A stretch of DNA of 10,017 nucleotides from an uncultured Chloroflexota bacterium. Lineage in GTDB: Bacteria; Chloroflexota; Anaerolineae; Caldilineales; Caldilineaceae. The DNA lies in contig CAIRNL010000741.1 of the NCBI GenBank assembly GCA_903879975.1, positions 1 through 10,017 of the forward strand. The letters are read 5' to 3'. How positions within the stretch are numbered: the first letter of the stretch is position 1; each line of letters begins with the position of its first letter. Below, piece after piece: positions 5,817-10,017 of the stretch. The notes beneath the pieces were generated by a model. It saw only the letters and a list, made by a program, of their open reading frames with translations, was not told the origin of the DNA and did not search any database. Position numbers and translations under genes: made by a program.

Positions 5817-7530
5817 AGTGGACTCGCTTGCTCGCAATCTGGTTGTTGACCACTGTCAACAGGACGATGATGAGCAGCAGCAGGATTGCCAGCGCCGATG
5901 CATAACCGTAGCGGGTGTCGCGCTGGAAGGCCTGGAAGATGACGACGCTGGCTGTGTCCGTTGTGCCCAGCGCCGCACCGGTGCGCAGCACGTAGATGTG
6001 ATTGAAGGCCTTGAAGGTACCGATGACCGAGTAGAGCGTCAGGAAGTACAGGGTAGGTGAGAGCAGCGGCAGTGTGATGTGGCGGAATTGCGCCCAGCGT
6101 CCACCGCCGTCGATCGCTGCAGCTTCATACATCTCTTTGGGGATGTTGCCCAGCCCGGCCAGAAAGATCACGGTGTTGAAGCCGAAGAAGGTCCAGACGC
6201 CGTAGATCATGATGACGGCGAGCGCTAGGCTGGGGCCGGATGCCCAAATCGGTAGATGGGCGCCGGGCGTGATCAGGTTGAAGATCCCCTGCGGTTCGTT
6301 GATCCAGCCAAGCGATGGCATGCCGAAAACGTCCAAGATCGCATTGATCGGAGCTGTGGGACGGCTCGAGAAGATGATTTTGAAGACTGCTGCTGTGCCA
6401 ACGAAAGGGGCTATGTAGGGCAGGAAATACAGGACACGGAAGAAGCCGCGTCCCTTGATGTTCTGGAAGAGCAGCACCGCCAGCACAAGCGCAATGATCA
6501 GCTGCAAGGGTATTGTGCCCAGTGAGTAGTAGAAGGTGGCCAGCAGGCCGTACCACCAGACCTCATCTCCTTGGGCAATGACGCGTGGCGCTTCAGCGAT
6601 CAGCACCCAGGCCCCGACGATCAGCATCGCTGCGCCGCCTAGGCGCAGAAAGGTGCCGACCAGCGAGTCGCAGTGGTTGGCGCCGCGCCAAAGCAGCCAT
6701 GAAAGCAGCAGCAGCACGAACCCGGCGCTGATGAGAATGAACTGCGACCAGATGCTGAACCCAACGTTTTTTTCCAGTGCTTCGACAAGATTTTTCTGCA
6801 ACTCAGCCCATGTCAGCCAGACAATGAGCGTAGCCAGCCCAACGAGGATTGTTGCTGCGCTGAACGAGCCGCTGAAGTTGCCGTGATGCTGGCGGTGGTT
6901 ACGGCTGCGCACGGCTATGCAATGGCTGATGATACCAATGATCAGCGTTGCCCCTGCCAGCCACAACATCTGGAGCACGTCTGGATTCGTCATCGCCTCG
7001 CCCAACAGACGACGGAAGTTTTCTGCCGTGTTCTGCGCGCCGCGCAGTTGTTCGGGGATGCGTAACAACAGCGGCAGGAGCCGCACGATCCATGCCAGCA
7101 GGGCAAGCATCAGCCCGCCCCAGGCCAGGCCTGGCACAGCCCAGAGCCAGAATGGTTCGCTCTTTTCTGCAGCCGCAGCACGCCCGCGCCAGATGGAGCG
7201 CACAGCGAGCAGGACGAGCAGCAGCGCCCCCCAGAAACCCAGTACATAGGTCAGGTCACCGATGGCACGGAGGTAGTTGCCAAGCCCATCGAACGTGCCG
7301 ACAATCTTGTTCAGACCGCGCAGCGTGCTCTGATAGGCCGCAAAGAGGATGGGGAAGAGGCCAAAAAGACCGACGATGAGGAATGCCGGCAACAGAAAGA
7401 GATAGGCAAGCAGAGCCTCGCGTAGGCGCCGGCTCTGGCGCCCGGCAAACAATCTGCGGCTCTGTGTCGAGGTGCGTGCTGCCGTTGCTTGCGCAGAGGA
7501 TCTCTTACCAGTGAGAAACACGTCGCTCAT
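5809..7530 (-). CDS. ABC importer permease, MalF/UgpA type, with a large extra membrane region
   Basis: A 573-residue permease, against about 290-320 for UgpA-like proteins and about 514 for E. coli MalF. The C-terminal core (about 325-573) is ordinary: ATFYYSLGTIPLQLIIALVL, then RGFFRVLYFLPYIAPFVGT (361-379), then the EAA loop EMYEAAAIDGGGRWAQFRHI (467-486), which is a full match. The N-terminus has a basic, Ser/Thr-rich tail of about 36 residues and first helix 40-66, then FDGLGNYLRAIGD (80-92), where the core normally continues. Instead about 230 residues intervene (93-322) with roughly six more hydrophobic segments (about 94-112, 127-157, 186-206, 223-243, 261-282, 296-314). The frame is continuous, without frameshift. 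The start ATG 7530 has only a weak ribosome binding site, but the upstream promoter places it about 50 bases into the transcript. It pairs with the second permease, overlapping it by 8 bases. Confidence 0.92.
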   Translation of the reverse strand: MSDVFLTGKRSSAQATAARTSTQSRRLFAGRQSRRLREALLAYLFLLPAFLIVGLFGLFPILFAAYQSTLRGLNKIVGTFDGLGNYLRAIGDLTYVLGFWGALLLVLLAVRSIWRGRAAAAEKSEPFWLWAVPGLAWGGLMLALLAWIVRLLPLLLRIPEQLRGAQNTAENFRRLLGEAMTNPDVLQMLWLAGATLIIGIISHCIAVRSRNHRQHHGNFSGSFSAATILVGLATLIVWLTWAELQKNLVEALEKNVGFSIWSQFILISAGFVLLLLSWLLWRGANHCDSLVGTFLRLGGAAMLIVGAWVLIAEAPRVIAQGDEVWWYGLLATFYYSLGTIPLQLIIALVLAVLLFQNIKGRGFFRVLYFLPYIAPFVGTAAVFKIIFSSRPTAPINAILDVFGMPSLGWINEPQGIFNLITPGAHLPIWASGPSLALAVIMIYGVWTFFGFNTVIFLAGLGNIPKEMYEAAAIDGGGRWAQFRHITLPLLSPTLYFLTLYSVIGTFKAFNHIYVLRTGAALGTTDTASVVIFQAFQRDTRYGYASALAILLLLIIVLLTVVNNQIASKRVHYG

Positions 7531-7586
7531 GCGGGTATCTCAATTCAGATTACGGCAGGTACGGCCTCTGACCTTCATTCGACCTA

Positions 7587-7615
7587 AGTATAGTAGACGT
7601 CGCTGGATGCGTCAA
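7587..7615 (-). promoter_or_regulatory. Sigma-70-type promoter of the ABC importer operon
   Basis: On the minus strand TTGACG (7615-7610) and TATACT (7592-7587) are separated by exactly 17 bases, each one base off consensus. Transcription would start near 7580, about 50 bases before the permease ATG. The importer can thus be expressed independently of the hydrolase/kinase pair. Confidence 0.75.
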
Positions 7616-7658
7616 TTGCGCGGCGCTGTACGGCTCGCTAGGTGAGCAATTCATGCGC

Positions 7659-7689
7659 CACGAGTCACGCCTGACTCGTGACTCGTGAC
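7659..7689. repeat. Hairpin plus tandem 7-base repeat
   Basis: CACGAGTCA (7659-7667) and TGACTCGTG (7672-7680) form a perfect 9-base stem around CGCC. The right arm continues into a second copy of the unit GACTCGT (7673-7679, 7680-7686) followed by GAC. It lies 18 bases past the carbamate kinase stop. On the minus strand it could act as a hairpin at the end of that transcript, but no T run follows. It may instead be a small dispersed repeat. Confidence 0.55.
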
Positions 7690-7706
7690 CCCTGTCCGAA
7701 AACCAA

Positions 7707-8681
7707 TCACTCCCCGTTGCGCACGATGCGCGTGCCGGTCTCGCCGCGCAGGGCACGCCCAAGGTTGGCCGGGTTGGTGATGATCGCCGCAGCGTGAGGC
7801 TTGGTGCTCTGGCGCAGGTAGCGGATACATGCCTCGATCTTGGGTTTCATACTGCCGGGGGCAAAATGACCCTCCGCCATGTAGCGCTCTGCTTCCGCCT
7901 CGGTCATACGGTGGAGCAGCGTCTGGTTTGGTTTGCCGAAGTGAAGCGCCACCTGTTCGACGCCCGTGCTGATCAGGAAGAGATCGGCGTCGATGCGTGA
8001 GGCCAGCAGGCTGCTGGCGCGATCTTTATCGATCACGGCATAGACCGAGCGCAACTCCCCCTTGCTGTTGCGCACCACTGGAATGCCACCCCCACCCACT
8101 GCCACGACGATCCAGCCTAGCTGCACCGCCTGTTCGATCGCCTTCTCTTCGACGATGGCGTACGGCTCTGGCGAGGCCACAACGCGGCGCCAGCCGCGCC
8201 CGGCATCCTCGACCACCTGCCAGCCATCCTTCTCAAAGTTGCGGGCGCTGGCCTCGTCCATGAAACCGCCAATCGGCTTGTTGGGGCTGGCAAAAGCTGG
8301 GTCGTCGGCGTCGACCAGCACCTGGGTCACCAGCGTGATACACTGGCGTTCAATCGCGCGCCGGTGAAATTCGTTGCTGAGCGCCTGCTGCAACATGAAA
8401 CCAATGCTGCCCTGTGTATCCGCCACGATAAGGTCGAGTGGCGTCGGGTGCACCTCCGGCGAGGCTAGTTCGTTGCGGCGTAGGATGAAGCCCACCTGTG
8501 GGCCGTTGCCGTGGGTAATCACCACACTCCATCCCTCTGCAACCATCTCTGCCACGTAGCTGGCTGTCTCGCGTACCGCATCCCACTGGTGCGGAACGCC
8601 GGGATTCTTATTGTCGGTAATCAGCGAGTTGCCGCCAATCGCAACAACGGCGACGGGCGCCTGTTTGGTTACTGTACCCAT
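7707..8681 (-). CDS. arcC: Carbamate kinase
   Basis: A 324-residue cytoplasmic kinase that interconverts carbamoyl phosphate plus ADP with carbamate plus ATP; in catabolism it yields ATP, and carbamate breaks down to CO2 and ammonia. The length is right for the family (about 310-330) and all main motifs are present: AIGGNSL (14-20), HGNGPQVG, ADTQGSIGFMLQQAL, KPIGGF, RRVVASPEPYAIVE, VAVGGGGIPV, VIDKDRASSLLA, LFLISTGVEQVALHFG, FAPGSMKPKIEACI and ITNPANLGRALRGETGTRI near the C-terminus. The ATG at 8681 has AGGTGA at 8694-8689, overlapping the stop codon of the preceding hydrolase, with 7 bases between the genes, so the two are translated from one mRNA. No arginine deiminase or ornithine carbamoyltransferase is adjacent; the partner is a YgeY-type hydrolase, as with E. 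coli yqeA, which points to a role other than the standard arginine deiminase pathway. Confidence 0.96.
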   Translation of the reverse strand: MGTVTKQAPVAVVAIGGNSLITDNKNPGVPHQWDAVRETASYVAEMVAEGWSVVITHGNGPQVGFILRRNELASPEVHPTPLDLIVADTQGSIGFMLQQALSNEFHRRAIERQCITLVTQVLVDADDPAFASPNKPIGGFMDEASARNFEKDGWQVVEDAGRGWRRVVASPEPYAIVEEKAIEQAVQLGWIVVAVGGGGIPVVRNSKGELRSVYAVIDKDRASSLLASRIDADLFLISTGVEQVALHFGKPNQTLLHRMTEAEAERYMAEGHFAPGSMKPKIEACIRYLRQSTKPHAAAIITNPANLGRALRGETGTRIVRNGE

Positions 8682-8688
8682 ATGTGGA

Positions 8689-9894
8689 TCACCTGATCAG
8701 GGCTGGCAGAATCGCATAAAACTCGGTCGACTTGACGACGTCAGCCAACAGGACGCTGTCCTGCGTCGTGTGGGCTGTCTCTTCCTCGCCCGGTCCGAAG
8801 CCAATCGAAGGGATGCCGGCCTTGCCCATCCAGTAAATCCCGTTCGTGCTGAAATTCCACTTGCCCGCTGGATGCTGCGGTAACCCGATGATCTGTGTGG
8901 CCTCGAGACCCGCCTCTACCAGCGGGTGGCTTTCGTCCAGCGCCCAGGCCGGAAAGTACTTGTCGACCGGGAAGACAAAGCCGGTGTAGCTGGGTTCGGT
9001 GTATTTCATCATCTCGACGGTGAGGTCGCCGCCGTCGAGTAATTTCTGGCTGACCAGCGCACGCACCTGCGCAACGGCTCCCTCAGCCGTCTCGCCAAAG
9101 GTCACGCGGCGGTCGATGTAGACCTTGGCCATGTCGGGCACCGCGTTGATCGAGGGTGTTGACACGGTCATATCGCTGACCGTGATTTTGCCGTGGCCAA
9201 GAAAAGGATCGTCGCCCAGTTCTGGTTCCAGTCGGCTGACACCCTCAATGAGCGGCAGTACCTTGTAGATAGCGTTGTCGCCCAGGTGATTGCTGGCCGC
9301 ATGCGCACTGCGTCCGCGCGCGATGACCTCGATCTCCACACGCCCTTTGTGCCCACGATAGACCTGCATCTTGGTGGGCTCCCCGATGACGACGAAGTCG
9401 GGACGGATGCCCTCGTGCTCGACCAGCGCATGCGGCGCAATCCCATCGCACCATTCTTCCATGTTGCCGAAGTAGTAGGCCGTCCAGCCGTCGAGCAGAC
9501 CGAGCTGCCGGGCAATGGCCAGACCGTAGATCATGGGCGGTGTGCTGCCCTTTTCATCACACGCGCCGCGCGCATAGAAGCGACCTTTATCCACCTTGCC
9601 GATAAAGGGGTCCCAATCCCACTCCTCCGGGTTGCCGATACCGACAGTGTCGATGTGGCTGTCGTAGATGAGGATGCGCGAGCCGCTGCCGATACGCCCG
9701 ACGGTGTTGCCCATAGAATCGAACCAGACTTCGTCGAACCCCAGCCTGCGCATCTCTTCCTGGGCACGCTCGCCGACGGGCCCAATTTTCGAGTCCATCG
9801 ACGGGATCGCACACAATTCACGCAGGAAGCGGACGATGGCTTCACTCTGTTCGCCGACCCGTTGCTGGACGGCTGCAATATCTACCCTGGACAT
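8689..9894 (-). CDS. ygeY: M20-family metallohydrolase, YgeY type
   Basis: A 401-residue di-zinc hydrolase of the ArgE/DapE/ACY1 group. Metal and catalytic residues are in place: H80 and catalytic D82 in DSHIDTVGIGN, bridging D113 in ARGACDEKG, catalytic E146 and ligand E147 in GNMEEWCDG, E172 in IGEPTK, and H375 in EETAHTTQDS. The lid/dimerisation domain spans about 180-295 (RGHKGRVEIEV, SAHAASNHLGDNAIYK). The sequence around HIDTVGIGNPEEWDWDP and the segment KWNFSTNGIYWMGKAGIP (345-362), followed by SIGFGPG, resembles YgeY, the so-called selenium metabolism-linked hydrolase, more closely than ArgE or DapE. The length also fits YgeY (about 400). In E. coli ygeY sits with a diaminopropionate ammonia-lyase and a carbamoyltransferase-like gene, and its exact reaction is not firmly known to me. 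AAGGA lies 9 bases before the ATG. The carbamate kinase follows in the same operon. Confidence 0.9.
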   Translation of the reverse strand: MSRVDIAAVQQRVGEQSEAIVRFLRELCAIPSMDSKIGPVGERAQEEMRRLGFDEVWFDSMGNTVGRIGSGSRILIYDSHIDTVGIGNPEEWDWDPFIGKVDKGRFYARGACDEKGSTPPMIYGLAIARQLGLLDGWTAYYFGNMEEWCDGIAPHALVEHEGIRPDFVVIGEPTKMQVYRGHKGRVEIEVIARGRSAHAASNHLGDNAIYKVLPLIEGVSRLEPELGDDPFLGHGKITVSDMTVSTPSINAVPDMAKVYIDRRVTFGETAEGAVAQVRALVSQKLLDGGDLTVEMMKYTEPSYTGFVFPVDKYFPAWALDESHPLVEAGLEATQIIGLPQHPAGKWNFSTNGIYWMGKAGIPSIGFGPGEEETAHTTQDSVLLADVVKSTEFYAILPALIR

Positions 9895-10017
9895 GAAGAT
9901 GAATCCTTTTCAAATCATGGAGTGTGGTGCGTCTACCGCCACAGGTTCGTGGACGGGTAAACGCCACGCGCGGCAGCAGGACAGCTTGGCGCAGTGAAAT
10001 TCAGTTGCCTCGGATAA
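9895..10017. other. Upstream region of the hydrolase, window edge
   Basis: Two minus-strand frames are open from the edge, ending in stops near 9912 and 9935, but both are too short to judge; either could be the tail of an upstream gene or chance. I see no clear promoter. The ribosome binding site of the hydrolase is at 9908-9904. Confidence 0.3.

Noticed and set aside
5809..7530. Fusion or frameshift artefact in the large permease
   Set aside because: The frame is uninterrupted, the extra region is hydrophobic throughout like a membrane protein, and gene overlap with the second permease is normal.
7659..7689. CRISPR array
   Set aside because: The repeat unit is only 7 bases, directly adjacent, with no spacers.
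9193..9960. Plus-strand open frame of 255 codons
   Set aside because: Antisense to the M20 hydrolase, whose catalytic residues are all present on the minus strand.

Overview
The window most likely comes from a Chloroflexota bacterium (Anaerolineae or Caldilineae type). This is inferred from style: moderately high GC, a membrane-anchored protein with a Pro/Thr-rich outer region, a binding lipoprotein with a long Ala/Pro/Glu linker, and the gene families present. No marker gene proves it.

Layout, left to right. Positions 1-688 hold the start of a minus-strand gene that leaves the window: one N-terminal membrane helix followed by a Pro/Thr-rich outer stalk. After an empty gap come two closely spaced plus-strand genes, a small CXXC thioredoxin/glutaredoxin-like protein (960-1253) and a Crp/Fnr-family regulator (1261-1959). 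Next is a plus-strand ferredoxin (2197-2481) with a near-consensus sigma-70 promoter, overlapping palindromes at its -35 box, a leader that can fold, a strong ribosome binding site and a textbook intrinsic terminator. A PIG-L/LmbE-type zinc deacetylase (2596-3330) follows. A convergent hairpin at 3351-3380 separates the plus-strand block from the minus-strand block.

The rest is on the minus strand, read right to left. An M20 metallohydrolase of the YgeY type (9894-8689) is followed 7 bases later by a carbamate kinase (8681-7707). A 176-base gap holds a hairpin/tandem repeat and a good sigma-70 promoter. Then comes a carbohydrate-type (CUT1) ABC importer: an enlarged permease (7530-5809), a second permease overlapping it by 8 bases (5816-4932), and a substrate-binding lipoprotein (4859-3417). 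No ATPase gene is in the window, so one must be supplied from elsewhere.

How the genes may work together. YgeY and a carbamate kinase are also neighbours in the E. coli yge/yqe region linked to anaerobic purine and diaminopropionate breakdown, where carbamoyl phosphate can be used to make ATP. The partner genes, if present, would lie beyond the right edge. The redox protein, regulator and ferredoxin on the left suggest redox-linked control of the ferredoxin, but this is inference from gene order and promoter layout. The most unusual protein is the first permease, which carries about 230 extra residues with several additional membrane helices near its N-terminus.
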